Below, in pieces: positions 1 to 7,242 of a stretch of 11,865 bases of DNA. The stretch is from positions 1 to 11,865 of the forward strand of contig DAOUUM010000052.1 in assembly GCA_030668165.1 (NCBI GenBank). Reading direction: 5' to 3'. A model generated the notes under the pieces. The model did not search any database. It was not told where the DNA came from and saw nothing but the letters and a program-made list of their open reading frames with translations. This stretch comes from Candidatus Heimdallarchaeota archaeon (lineage in GTDB: Archaea; Asgardarchaeota; Heimdallarchaeia; Heimdallarchaeales; Kariarchaeaceae). How positions within the stretch are numbered: position 1 is the stretch's first letter; every line of letters starts with the position of its first letter. A program made the translations under genes and the position numbers.

Positions 1-799
1 AGATCTCTCCCAGAAAATTGCCTTCTGCAGTCTCATAATTAAGATTTAATAAAATATCAAAACCTGTTTCACCAATTTTATTATTTTCAATTGATTTAGT
101 AATTCTCTCTGCATTAATATTCATAATAAGTACAGCTTGTCTCTCGTTGTAATTCGAACTTATGGCTTTGACATATCTTATTGAAGATTCATTAAATTGC
201 CTTCTTGCTTGTGATATGGGGGAAATTTCAGTCTCGTTAATCTCAAAAATCGGAGTATCACCTATTACATTACTAAACCAAGATTTATCTCCTTTGTAAT
301 CTTTTGTATCTTCCTCACCATATGCAGATCCAACAATAAGATTTCCATCAGGTGCGAAAATTCGTATCATCGCTACATCTTCAACAGTGTTAATGATATT
401 AGTAAAGTAGGACAAGATCTTGGGATATAGCTCAAATTTTGAAGTATGGTTAATGTAAAAGTTACCAGCTATTTTTTCCTCATCTGATAATGCCGCAAAA
501 AGTTCCCTCAAAGTTACATTTTCAAAGACTTCCCGCGCAAAAGTGTAGATATTTTCAAAATTACTTAGAGTTTCAAAAATATCCTTATTTGTTTGAATCG
601 TTTGGAAAATTTCAAGAGCAGTATGATTGCTATGGGCTCCCAGTAACTCATTTTTTCCCTTTATCTCATCAATGGTAAATGAATTTATACTAATAATAGA
701 AAAAAGGGTTGAGATCATTATAATTATCAAGAATATAGTTAGCAATAGCTTGTATCTAAAACTATTTTTCTGATATAGAAGATCCAAAATCTTGCTCAA
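1..799 (-). CDS. Membrane sensor protein with extracellular dCache-like domain, N-terminal part (runs off the left edge)
   Basis: Minus-strand reading is open from about 867 down to base 1 without a stop, 266 codons from the chosen start. Residues about 17-37 are one strongly hydrophobic membrane segment (LLLTIFLIIIMISTLFSII) after a basic N-terminus. The rest looks extracytoplasmic: a helical stretch (about 40-135), then a Cache-like fold with IRIFAPDGNLIVGSAYG (145-161), DYKGDKSWF (167-175, matching the usual 'D..R.WF' element), RYVKAISSNYNERQAVLIMNI (209-228, cited in part), and GETGFDILLN (243-252), matching the second Cache lobe. Such ectodomains bind small ligands and feed a histidine kinase, chemoreceptor or cyclase. 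The output domain is outside the window, so the protein type is open. The TTG at 799-797 is chosen because AAGGGTG lies 8 bases upstream (814-808). A TTG at 820-818 is the alternative. Divergent from leuS. Confidence 0.8.
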   Translation of the reverse strand, partial: MSKILDLLYQKNSFRYKLLLTIFLIIIMISTLFSIISINSFTIDEIKGKNELLGAHSNHTALEIFQTIQTNKDIFETLSNFENIYTFAREVFENVTLRELFAALSDEEKIAGNFYINHTSKFELYPKILSYFTNIINTVEDVAMIRIFAPDGNLIVGSAYGEEDTKDYKGDKSWFSNVIGDTPIFEINETEISPISQARRQFNESSIRYVKAISSNYNERQAVLIMNINAERITKSIENNKIGETGFDILLNLNYETAEGNFLGEI

Positions 800-846
800 C
801 TGTTTAACACCCTTAATCAATTTATTAATAGTAAATATTAGTAATA

Positions 847-860
847 ATTTATATATATAT
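847..860 (-). promoter_or_regulatory. TATA box of the divergent sensor gene
   Basis: Read on the minus strand this is ATATATATATAAAT, an archaeal TATA box. Transcription would start about 25 bases downstream, near 830, leaving a leader of about 30 bases with the GGGTG ribosome binding site ahead of the TTG at 799. Position is inferred from the sequence only. Confidence 0.5.
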
Positions 861-1072
861 GTGACTTAATGATGCCCGAGGTTAATTAAACAAATTAGAA
901 GAAATTCTTGTACTTTTCTCTATTATTTTCCAGTTTTATCATAAATAAACACCTAGTTCATTTAAATCTGTTGCATTTAATAACTTTAATAATTATCCTC
1001 TAGGAAATTTAGATCAAGGAGCAAATGTACAATCTTATATTTTGACAACAGTATACAGATTAAATCGAATGG
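861..1072. other. Intergenic stretch with no gene found
   Basis: This is the middle of the 420-base gap between the divergent sensor and leuS genes. It is very AT-rich, with stops in all frames at short intervals. I see no tRNA, no box C/D guide RNA with a proper C and D box pair, and no long repeat. A second TATA-like run (CTTATATTTTG, about 1034-1044) could give leuS an upstream promoter. Confidence 0.5.
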
Positions 1073-1082
1073 TTTAATAATT
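1073..1082 (+). promoter_or_regulatory. Probable TATA box for leuS
   Basis: TTTAATAATT precedes the more GC-balanced leuS leader. A start about 25 bases downstream, near 1100-1105, would give a 5' leader of about 115 bases, unusually long beside the leaderless genes elsewhere in the window. Confidence 0.4.
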
Positions 1083-1114
1083 AAGGTAGAGAGAAACGGT
1101 TAAGAGGTAACTCC

Positions 1115-1141
1115 ATGAGGGATCGTGTTCTTCGAAACTAA
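1115..1141 (+). CDS. Putative 8-codon leader peptide upstream of leuS
   Basis: ATG at 1115 opens a short reading frame, M-R-D-R-V-L-R-N-stop. An excellent Shine-Dalgarno sequence (AGAGGTAA, 1103-1110) sits about 6 bases upstream, which is better than many real genes here. Three of eight codons are Arg (AGG, CGT, CGA) and one is Leu (CTT). It lies inside the presumed leuS leader and is followed by a hairpin and T run. It may be a regulatory upstream ORF, but a frame this short can arise by chance, and a single Leu codon is weak evidence for leucine sensing. Confidence 0.3.
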   Translation: MRDRVLRN

Positions 1142-1173
1142 AATTGAAAGCTCAGACTCAGTTGAACCTCGAA

Positions 1174-1197
1174 TCGATCGTTGTATCGAATTTTTTT
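1174..1197 (+). terminator. Hairpin plus T7 run in the leuS leader (possible attenuator)
   Basis: TCGAT (1174-1178) and ATCGA (1185-1189) form a 5-base-pair stem with a 6-base loop, followed at once by seven T residues (1191-1197). Archaeal RNA polymerase can terminate at T runs with or without a hairpin. It sits only 22 bases before the leuS start codon, so it would act inside the leader, not behind an upstream gene. An alternative pairing nearby is GAGGTAAC (1104-1111) with GTT-GA-ACCTC (1161-1170), which would hide the Shine-Dalgarno sequence of the short upstream ORF. Confidence 0.35.
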
Positions 1198-1219
1198 CAA
1201 GTTTTATAGGTGAATATAG

Positions 1220-4105
1220 ATGACAAAAGATTTAGACCGTGAGATTGGAGGTTATGATTTTAAAACCTCTGAGCAATATTGGCAAGATACTTGGACGGAA
1301 TCCAAGATCTTTGAGACTGACCGAAATGAGATGACCAAATATTTCATTAATTTTCCATTTCCTTATATCAATGGTGCTCCCCACCTGGGGCATGGATATT
1401 CTTTGATGAAAGCCGAGATAATGGCAAGATACCAGAGAATGCTGGGAAAGAATGTATTATTTCCATTTGCCTTTCATGCAACGGGCGAACCAATCGCAGG
1501 TGTGGCTAAAAGAGTTAGGAATAAGGATTTACAACAGATCCAATCACTCAAATTGTCTGGAGTTTCGGACGGTGATATAGAAAAATTTGATAATCCAGAA
1601 TATATTGTCACATATTTCAGACAAAAATGGACTGAAACTGTGAAAGGACTAGGCGCGGCAGTAGATTGGCGAAGACAATTTGTGACCACTGAGTTGACTC
1701 CAGTTTTCTCTAAGTTTATTGAGTGGCAATATCGCAAGTTGAAAGCAGATGGATATGTTATTCAGGGTTCACACCCAGTAATATGGTGCCCTGCAGATCA
1801 GAACCCCACCGGAGATCATGATAGGTTAGAAGGAGTGGGAGCAAGGGTAGTTGATTTTGTACTACTCAAATTCAAATCAGAAAAACACAACGCGTACTTC
1901 CTACCTGCCACTCTGAGACCAGAAACTGTTTATGGGGTTACAAATATGTTTGTACATCCAGATGCAGAATATGTCAAGATTAAAGTTGAACAGGAATATT
2001 ATATCATTTCCAAGCAGACAGTGATCAAATTTGAGGATCAACAGCATGACATCTCTGAGATAGTTGATATCCCGGTTGAGGATATAATTGGATCGATAAC
2101 AATTAACCCAGTTACAGGTAATGAAGTGATAGTATTACCAGGAGAATTCATTGATCCCGAGGGATCTACTGGAGTGGTTATGAGCGTACCAGGACATGCT
2201 CCCATGGATTGGATAGCATTGATTAATCTGAAGGAGAATGTTGATGAACTCTCCAAATGGGGAATCACCTCCGATGATATGGACAAGGTACAACCTATCT
2301 CTTTAATAAAAGTTGAGGGATATGGTGAGTTCCCAGCAGGTGAAGAGATAGAATCAAGAAAAATCAAATCAATGACTGAACCTGCAGTCAAAGAGGCCAC
2401 CAAGATGATCTATCGCAAGGAACACTCACATGGCATTCTGAAAGAAATTACTGGAAAATACCAGGGTAAGAAGGTTAGTGAGGTTAAAGATCTGATCACT
2501 CAGGATTTCATTGATGAAAACATTTCATTTATTCTGAAAGAACCTGGAGATATGGTTGTCTGTAGATGCGGTACTCGAAATCATGTGAAATACCTGGAGA
2601 ATCAGTGGTTCCTAAAATTTGGTGATAAGGCATGGAAAGAAAAAACCTACGAATTACTGGATAGTATGACTATCTTCCCAGAAGAGGGACGATCTGCCTT
2701 CAGAAACACAATTGATTGGTTTGAGAATAAAGCATGTGCTAGGAAGAGTGGACTGGGTACTAAATTACCTTGGGATAAGAATTGGATAGTGGAAACACTG
2801 TCAGATTCAGTTATTTACATGGTATATTATCTGATCTCCAAATATGTGAATTCAGGAGAATTCACTATTGATTATGCAGTAGACGACATATTCAATTATC
2901 TAATTCTCGGTAAAGGCAACAAAAAGAGTCTGAGCACGAAATATGGAATCTCTGAAGATCTACTGACAACAATACGGGATGATATAGATTATTTCTATGG
3001 TTTTGATCTGAGAACATCTGGTAAGGATCTGATAAACAATCATCTATCCTTCATGCTGATGCACCACACCGCAATATTTCCCAAGAAATACTGGCCCAAA
3101 GGTATGGCCGTAAATGGTTATGTGACCATCATCAAACCAGGTAGTACTGAGGCACAAAAAATGTCAAAGAGTAAGGGTGTATTCCAGACCATTGAGGATG
3201 CTATCTCGGAGTTTGGGGTGGATGCCACAAGACTGGGGTTTGCTGTTGCCGGAGAAGGACTAAAAGATGCTCAATTCTCACTGGCTGAGGGTGTGAGCTA
3301 TATAAAATGGATACAAAACATCTACTCCATGGCCTTCGAAGAAATTGATGATGAAGAAAAATTATCAATTGATAGATGGCTATATTCCAATATTCAGCAG
3401 AAAATTAGGGATGCAAATGAGAGTCTATCCAAAATGGAGACAAGAAGTGCCTTCCAAACAGCATATCACGAGGTGCAGAATGCATTGAGATGGTATATCC
3501 GAAGAAGAGGCTCAAAGGGCCCCGCATATAGATATGCTATAGAGACTTCAATACGTATGGTAACACCATTTGTTCCCCATGTAGTTGAGGAGATCTGGAA
3601 AGAATGGAATAAAGAAGGCTTTGCCACTAATAATTCCTACCCCAAGGTTGATGAATCACTAATCGATATCAAGGCTGAGAATGGTGAAAAAATTCTTTCC
3701 TCATTCATGGATGATCTGACTGGTCTTATCTCATTCTTAAAGGATAAGGGAAATCCCGATCCAACAAAGATTGAGGTCTTTATCTCTCCAGAATGGAAGT
3801 ATTCTGTTTACAATCAGGCCTGTGATGGATTGGATAATCTGATCAAAAGGGTTATGGAAGATCCTGAGATGAGAAAACTGGGCAAACCAGTTCCAGCATA
3901 CTGTCTGAGCTTGATGAAGGCAGGAGGTCCTCCAGATATACCCTGGAATTTCCAGCAGGAGTGGGATATAATAAATGAGGCCCAATCCTACATTGAGAGA
4001 ATCACGGGAACAAAAGTGAGGATAAATGACGCAAGCCCCTCAACTCATCCCAAAGCCAAAGCAGCTGTACCAAGAAGACCTGGTATAAATTTGATCACAG
4101 AATAA
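1220..4105 (+). CDS. leuS: Leucyl-tRNA synthetase, archaeal/eukaryotic type
   Basis: Cytoplasmic class I synthetase that activates leucine with ATP and charges tRNA-Leu. The 961 residues match archaeal LeuRS, which are usually about 930-970. The N-terminal catalytic core has FPYINGAPHLGHG, with the HIGH signature as HLGH (55-58). It continues with LFPFAFHATGEPI (80-92) and the WCPADQNPTGDHD segment around C190. The inserted CP1 editing domain carries STGVVMSVPGHAPMDW (316-331), the hydrolytic pocket that removes mischarged amino acids. A CRCG motif (448-451) precedes the NQWFLKFGD region. ACARKSGLGTKLPWD (505-519) and KMSKS (647-651, transition-state loop) are intact. An anticodon-binding helical domain follows, then a C-terminal tail (AKAAVPRRPGINLITE) like that of archaeal enzymes. 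The start is ATG at 1220, with AGGTGA at 1208-1213. No frameshift is seen. Confidence 0.97.
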   Translation: MTKDLDREIGGYDFKTSEQYWQDTWTESKIFETDRNEMTKYFINFPFPYINGAPHLGHGYSLMKAEIMARYQRMLGKNVLFPFAFHATGEPIAGVAKRVRNKDLQQIQSLKLSGVSDGDIEKFDNPEYIVTYFRQKWTETVKGLGAAVDWRRQFVTTELTPVFSKFIEWQYRKLKADGYVIQGSHPVIWCPADQNPTGDHDRLEGVGARVVDFVLLKFKSEKHNAYFLPATLRPETVYGVTNMFVHPDAEYVKIKVEQEYYIISKQTVIKFEDQQHDISEIVDIPVEDIIGSITINPVTGNEVIVLPGEFIDPEGSTGVVMSVPGHAPMDWIALINLKENVDELSKWGITSDDMDKVQPISLIKVEGYGEFPAGEEIESRKIKSMTEPAVKEATKMIYRKEHSHGILKEITGKYQGKKVSEVKDLITQDFIDENISFILKEPGDMVVCRCGTRNHVKYLENQWFLKFGDKAWKEKTYELLDSMTIFPEEGRSAFRNTIDWFENKACARKSGLGTKLPWDKNWIVETLSDSVIYMVYYLISKYVNSGEFTIDYAVDDIFNYLILGKGNKKSLSTKYGISEDLLTTIRDDIDYFYGFDLRTSGKDLINNHLSFMLMHHTAIFPKKYWPKGMAVNGYVTIIKPGSTEAQKMSKSKGVFQTIEDAISEFGVDATRLGFAVAGEGLKDAQFSLAEGVSYIKWIQNIYSMAFEEIDDEEKLSIDRWLYSNIQQKIRDANESLSKMETRSAFQTAYHEVQNALRWYIRRRGSKGPAYRYAIETSIRMVTPFVPHVVEEIWKEWNKEGFATNNSYPKVDESLIDIKAENGEKILSSFMDDLTGLISFLKDKGNPDPTKIEVFISPEWKYSVYNQACDGLDNLIKRVMEDPEMRKLGKPVPAYCLSLMKAGGPPDIPWNFQQEWDIINEAQSYIERITGTKVRINDASPSTHPKAKAAVPRRPGINLITE

Positions 4106-4185
4106 CTATAATTCTCTATTTATTTAATCATCAATCTGATAAGTTCTAATTTATTCAATTCCAATTATTTCAAACTAAAGTGATA

Positions 4186-4195
4186 ATTTTAAAAG
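4186..4195 (+). promoter_or_regulatory. TATA box of the usp-transporter operon
   Basis: ATTTTAAAAG lies in the 152-base gap after leuS. A start about 25 bases downstream, near 4215, would leave a leader of about 40 bases containing GAGGTGAT (4246-4253). The rest of the gap (4106-4185) is AT-rich, with T-rich runs after the leuS stop that could end its transcript. Confidence 0.45.
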
Positions 4196-4257
4196 AAAGA
4201 AACACCTAACAATAATTGTATTTATGGAAATTCAAAAATCATCACGAGGTGATAGGA

Positions 4258-5283
4258 TTGTCTGAAAGAAAATTAGATGAAATAGAGCAACTATTTAAGA
4301 AGACCAGCAAACCAAAAACCATTATCGAGGATATTGATGAGATTAAAAAAATTGGATGTTTTTATGATTCCACTCCACAGGGTGAGAATGCACTAAATAT
4401 TGCCACTGAGATTGCAAAAAGTCTCCATCTCAAACTCAAAGTTTTTGCTGCTGAGGATTTTTATCTCAGGCTAAAACAGCATGGAGATGAGATTACAAAG
4501 AAATCTGAGGAATTAAAGACCTATGTTGATAATTACACTGAAGAACACGAGGTGGCAACTGAAACTGAAGTACTGATTGGTGGGAGAATTAAGAATGTTA
4601 TCAATCTAATAGAAGAGGATCTTGCAGAGGATGAGAAGTTAAGTCAATTGATTCTAGATAAATTAGTTGAGCATAAATTCAATCTATTCGTTGTGGGAGC
4701 ACCATTGCTGAGAACTAGACAAGAGAAAGGATTTTTTGGATACTATCTATCCAAAATAGTACGTGAACGCCAGGTCCATTCCAATTTTCTACTAATTCCA
4801 GATGATCTGAAGGAAGGTAGAAAGAAATCGATGATGGGAATCGTAAATTTCGAACAAGAACCCGGATCAGTAGTAGCTGTTTTGAGAAGAGCTATGTCCC
4901 TACTTCCATGGCTAGGCAAAGTCAAGATACTAGGTGTGATCCAGGATACAACCATTGAAACAGTTGCAAGATCTGAAATACCCGAAGATCAAATCGATGC
5001 AGAACCTGATATTTTTGGTGTCCGAGATAGGATTAAAAATAAATTTAGTGATATACTTGATCTGATTGAAGTCTCCGATAATCTGAATGAGATCAAAAGT
5101 AAGAAGAAAGTGGTTACTGGAGTTTTAACCTCTGCAATAAAAATTGAACTTGAGGAATACAATCCTGGATTAGTTCTTGTTAGAACAGTTGCAAAACTGG
5201 ATGAAAATATGGATTCATCAGTAGAGGCCATAGCCAGAATAGCACTATCAGAAGGATATCCCGTTCTGATTTTATGGGACTAA
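4258..5283 (+). CDS. Tandem universal-stress-protein (UspA-like) domain protein
   Basis: Predicted soluble 341-residue protein with two Usp-like alpha/beta domains. Domain 1 (about 30-181) opens with KKIGCFYDSTPQGENALNIA, resembling the Usp first strand, Asp and helix, and ends with FNLFVVGAPLLRTRQEKGFF (141-160) and SKIVRERQVHSNFLLIPDD, the place of the usual nucleotide-binding loop. The canonical G-2X-G-9X-G-S/T spacing is not present, so ATP binding is doubtful. Domain 2 (about 191-341) is more diverged and ends NPGLVLVRT ... SEGYPVLILWD. The start is TTG at 4258 because GAGGTGAT lies 4 bases upstream. A TTG at 4216 is in frame but has no ribosome binding site and would put the motif inside the coding region. 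The 16-base gap to the transporter downstream implies an operon, so a regulatory or accessory role for that transporter is likely but inferred. Confidence 0.75.
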   Translation: MSERKLDEIEQLFKKTSKPKTIIEDIDEIKKIGCFYDSTPQGENALNIATEIAKSLHLKLKVFAAEDFYLRLKQHGDEITKKSEELKTYVDNYTEEHEVATETEVLIGGRIKNVINLIEEDLAEDEKLSQLILDKLVEHKFNLFVVGAPLLRTRQEKGFFGYYLSKIVRERQVHSNFLLIPDDLKEGRKKSMMGIVNFEQEPGSVVAVLRRAMSLLPWLGKVKILGVIQDTTIETVARSEIPEDQIDAEPDIFGVRDRIKNKFSDILDLIEVSDNLNEIKSKKKVVTGVLTSAIKIELEEYNPGLVLVRTVAKLDENMDSSVEAIARIALSEGYPVLILWD

Positions 5284-5299
5284 AGGAGAAAAATGGTAA

Positions 5300-6649
5300 A
5301 TGAGTGCAGAAATCAATGTTTTGAATGCAGTCATTATACTTTTTATATTCATTATAACCTACGTTGGAATAATTCACACACGAATAGATAAGACCACCGC
5401 CTCAGTTCTGGGGGGTTTGATTGCAACAGTAGCAATCTTACTGATGCGTATTGAAGATCCCCACAACACAGGAGTCATCCTAGATGAGGAGGGATTAGTC
5501 CATTTCAGAGATTTACAGATAATTGGTTTAATTTTTGGTACATTGATGCTGGTGGATGTGAGTCAGGAATCCGGTGTTTTTCATTATCTCTCGGTAAAAA
5601 TACTCAAATTATCCAAGGGAGATCCAAAAACCCTACTCAGATATTTTGGAGGATTAACTCTTATTTTATCCGCACTGGTAAACAATATATCTGCCATGAT
5701 GATTGTGGGATCGTTAACACTCATCGCATGTGAGAGATTAGAACTTGATCCAAAACCCTTTATTATCGTCGAGCTTTCCATGACAACAGTGGGTGGAATT
5801 GTCACCCTGATCTCGAGTGTACCAAATATAATTATTGCTCAAGTCTTTGGAATTTCTTTTATTGAATTCTTTCAGGTTGGTGCTATATTTGCAATTCTTT
5901 GTATGATTGTTAATTTCATGATCTTTGAGAAAATGTTTGATTTTACCTCTAAAATGGATCCAAAAGAACTTGAGAGGCGTGTCAATGAATTTGATGAGTG
6001 GAGTGCTGTTAAGGATAGAACATTCTTTATAACATCCATATCTGTGTTAGCAGTTACCATCATCGCATTTGTATTTTCAGATCAGATTGGAGTATCACTT
6101 GCAGTCATTGCTATAGGTGGTGGAATTGCCATAGTAGTGTTATCTGGTAAGAAACTAGACGATGTCATGTCAAAACTCGATTGGAATCTGATTAGTTTCT
6201 TTTTGGGATTGTTTGTTCTCATAGCAGCTCTTGAAGTTGTGGGAATTCTCGAATTTATTGCTGAATGGTTGATTGATATACTGCCTGAAAATGGATTCTT
6301 GGCAGCTATTATCCTACTGTGGTTTGTGGCCATAATATCCGGAATTGTTGATAATATCGTGGTAGCAGCTGCATTCAGTAAGATTCTGTTTACTGTGGCA
6401 ACCGTAAATGCCAATTACAGTCCAGAAGTGATCGGTTGGGCGACTATCTTTGCTGCAAATTTTGGTGGAGGATTAACACCTATAGGTGCCCCGTCAGCGG
6501 TGGTTGGTCTTGCATTACTTTACAGGAAGACCGGCTTCAAGATGGGATGGGGTGAATTTATCAAGACTCAGGGAATCGCCACAGTAGTAAGATTGGTTCT
6601 AACCATGGGTTATTTGGCCTTTCTTGCATATGTAATTTATCCTGTATAA
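5300..6649 (+). CDS. ArsB/NhaD-family (ion transporter superfamily) membrane transporter
   Basis: A 449-residue integral membrane protein with about 10-12 hydrophobic segments in two homologous halves joined by a charged cytoplasmic loop (about 210-240). Half 1 has SALVNNISAMM (124-134) and GGIVTLISSVPNIII (165-179). Half 2 has SGIVDNIVVAAAF (347-359) and GGGLTPIGAPSAVV (389-402). These are the paired Asp/Asn-rich helix breaks and re-entrant loops typical of the ArsB/NhaD/P-protein group, which includes Na+/H+ antiporters and arsenite or anion carriers. FFLGLFVLIAALEVVGILEF is also typical. The usual loop motif GDPPN is SVPN here, and the first half has NN in place of DN, so the substrate cannot be named. 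No ArsA, ArsR or ArsM gene is adjacent, which argues against arsenite. ATG at 5300 follows AAAGGAGA (5282-5289). Cotranscribed with the Usp gene. Confidence 0.8.
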   Translation: MSAEINVLNAVIILFIFIITYVGIIHTRIDKTTASVLGGLIATVAILLMRIEDPHNTGVILDEEGLVHFRDLQIIGLIFGTLMLVDVSQESGVFHYLSVKILKLSKGDPKTLLRYFGGLTLILSALVNNISAMMIVGSLTLIACERLELDPKPFIIVELSMTTVGGIVTLISSVPNIIIAQVFGISFIEFFQVGAIFAILCMIVNFMIFEKMFDFTSKMDPKELERRVNEFDEWSAVKDRTFFITSISVLAVTIIAFVFSDQIGVSLAVIAIGGGIAIVVLSGKKLDDVMSKLDWNLISFFLGLFVLIAALEVVGILEFIAEWLIDILPENGFLAAIILLWFVAIISGIVDNIVVAAAFSKILFTVATVNANYSPEVIGWATIFAANFGGGLTPIGAPSAVVGLALLYRKTGFKMGWGEFIKTQGIATVVRLVLTMGYLAFLAYVIYPV

Positions 6650-6705
6650 GTAAAATAATAATGAAAATTAAAATTATCAACTTTAAGAGTTCTAAATGAA
6701 ACAAA

Positions 6706-6713
6706 TTTTTATA
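6706..6713 (+). promoter_or_regulatory. TATA box of the HxlR-type regulator gene
   Basis: TTTTTATA lies about 25 bases before the ATG at 6735, the spacing expected for a leaderless transcript. A second AT run (AAAATTAAAATTA, about 6664-6676) stands in the same relation to the upstream in-frame ATG at 6696, so start choice here rests partly on protein length. Confidence 0.4.
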
Positions 6714-6734
6714 ATGCTCACTCAATCTTATCGT

Positions 6735-7088
6735 ATGGACGATATATCTCATGAATTGCCTCCCGAGGTATTGGAAACTATACGGCTGATTGGACGCAAA
6801 TGGGCAGTTAACATACTTCACGAGTTGACACATAATCCCTTATCGTTCAGTGAACTCAGAAACCAGGTCAAAGGTATATCAGCCTCTGTTCTTTCTGATC
6901 TTCTGAATGAATTTATCAATAATAACATAATTGAGAAGAGGATTATCTCGACCAAACCAAACAGATCTGCATATTTCATCACAGAATTCGGTGAGATCCT
7001 TTGTGAGATTATTGAATCTATCATGGCGTGGGGATCAACATTAATGAATAAACGAGCAGGTCATGTATCCATAAATAGAACCGATTAA
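6735..7088 (+). CDS. HxlR-family winged helix-turn-helix transcriptional regulator
   Basis: A 117-residue DNA-binding protein covering the usual HxlR domain. LPPEVLETIRLIGRKWAVNIL matches the family opening '...ldligGKWtllIL'. LSFSELRNQVKGISASVLSD is the HTH with its recognition helix, NNNIIEKRIISTKPNRSAYF is the wing, and ITEFGEILCEIIESIMAWGS is the closing helix with the typical '.W.' end used for dimerisation. The N-terminal Cys found in redox- or aldehyde-sensing members is absent, so the signal is unknown. In-frame ATGs exist at 6696 and 6714. I prefer 6735 because its product has normal family length and a TATA box at about -25. Adjacent yhhQ, or the gene itself, may be regulated, but no operator can be proved. 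A damaged second copy follows yhhQ. Confidence 0.85.
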   Translation: MDDISHELPPEVLETIRLIGRKWAVNILHELTHNPLSFSELRNQVKGISASVLSDLLNEFINNNIIEKRIISTKPNRSAYFITEFGEILCEIIESIMAWGSTLMNKRAGHVSINRTD

Positions 7089-7098
7089 CTAGAGATGC

Positions 7099-7167
7099 GT
7101 GTATAATAATTTCTATTCCATCTTATTGATCCTGACCCCCGTTTCAAAAGCAAGACTATTTTATAAG
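7099..7167 (+). promoter_or_regulatory. Two candidate TATA boxes for yhhQ
   Basis: GTGTATAATAATT (about 7099-7111) and TTTATAAG (7160-7167). The downstream box predicts a start near 7186-7190, at the edge of the leader hairpin. The upstream box predicts a start near 7130 and a leader of about 110 bases that includes the whole hairpin. The choice matters for whether the structure forms in RNA. Confidence 0.35.
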
Positions 7168-7172
7168 TAAAA

Positions 7173-7242
7173 ATTTCGATAGATCGTTGTATATTGTTCC
7201 TTCTCATTTCCAGTGATATGCAACGAGGTTTCGATCTGAAAT
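7173..7242 (+). promoter_or_regulatory. Long hairpin enclosing the Shine-Dalgarno and start of yhhQ
   Basis: GTTGTATAT (7186-7194) pairs with ATATGCAAC (7216-7224), nine pairs including one G-U. Below it, AGATC (7181-7185) pairs with GATCT (7233-7237), leaving an 8-base bulge, GAGGTTTC (7225-7232), that contains the only Shine-Dalgarno-like GAGGT. A further ATTTC (7173-7177) can pair with GAAAT (7238-7242), which includes the first two bases of the ATG. The loop is 21 bases. The nested pairing suggests a translation-control leader or, read as DNA, an operator. No known riboswitch class was recognised. Confidence 0.45.

Noticed and set aside
490..678. Plus-strand ORF of 62 codons
   Set aside because: It lies fully inside the minus-strand sensor gene, has no ribosome binding site and resembles no protein family; it is an antisense shadow.
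1085..1190. Possible tRNA or tRNA-like element before leuS
   Set aside because: Some D-arm and T-loop-like words occur (GGTTAAGAGG, TTGAACCTCGAA), but there is no 7-pair acceptor stem, no anticodon arm in register and no GTTCGAATC T loop.
5300..6649. Arsenite efflux operon
   Set aside because: The family includes ArsB, but no ArsA, ArsR, ArsD or ArsM neighbour is present and the loop motifs differ, so arsenite is not supported.
1176..7192. 11-base word GATCGTTGTAT at 1176-1186 and 7182-7192, in both putative leader hairpins
   Set aside because: Position in two leaders is suggestive, but an 11-base match is expected several times by chance in 12 kb, and the flanks differ.
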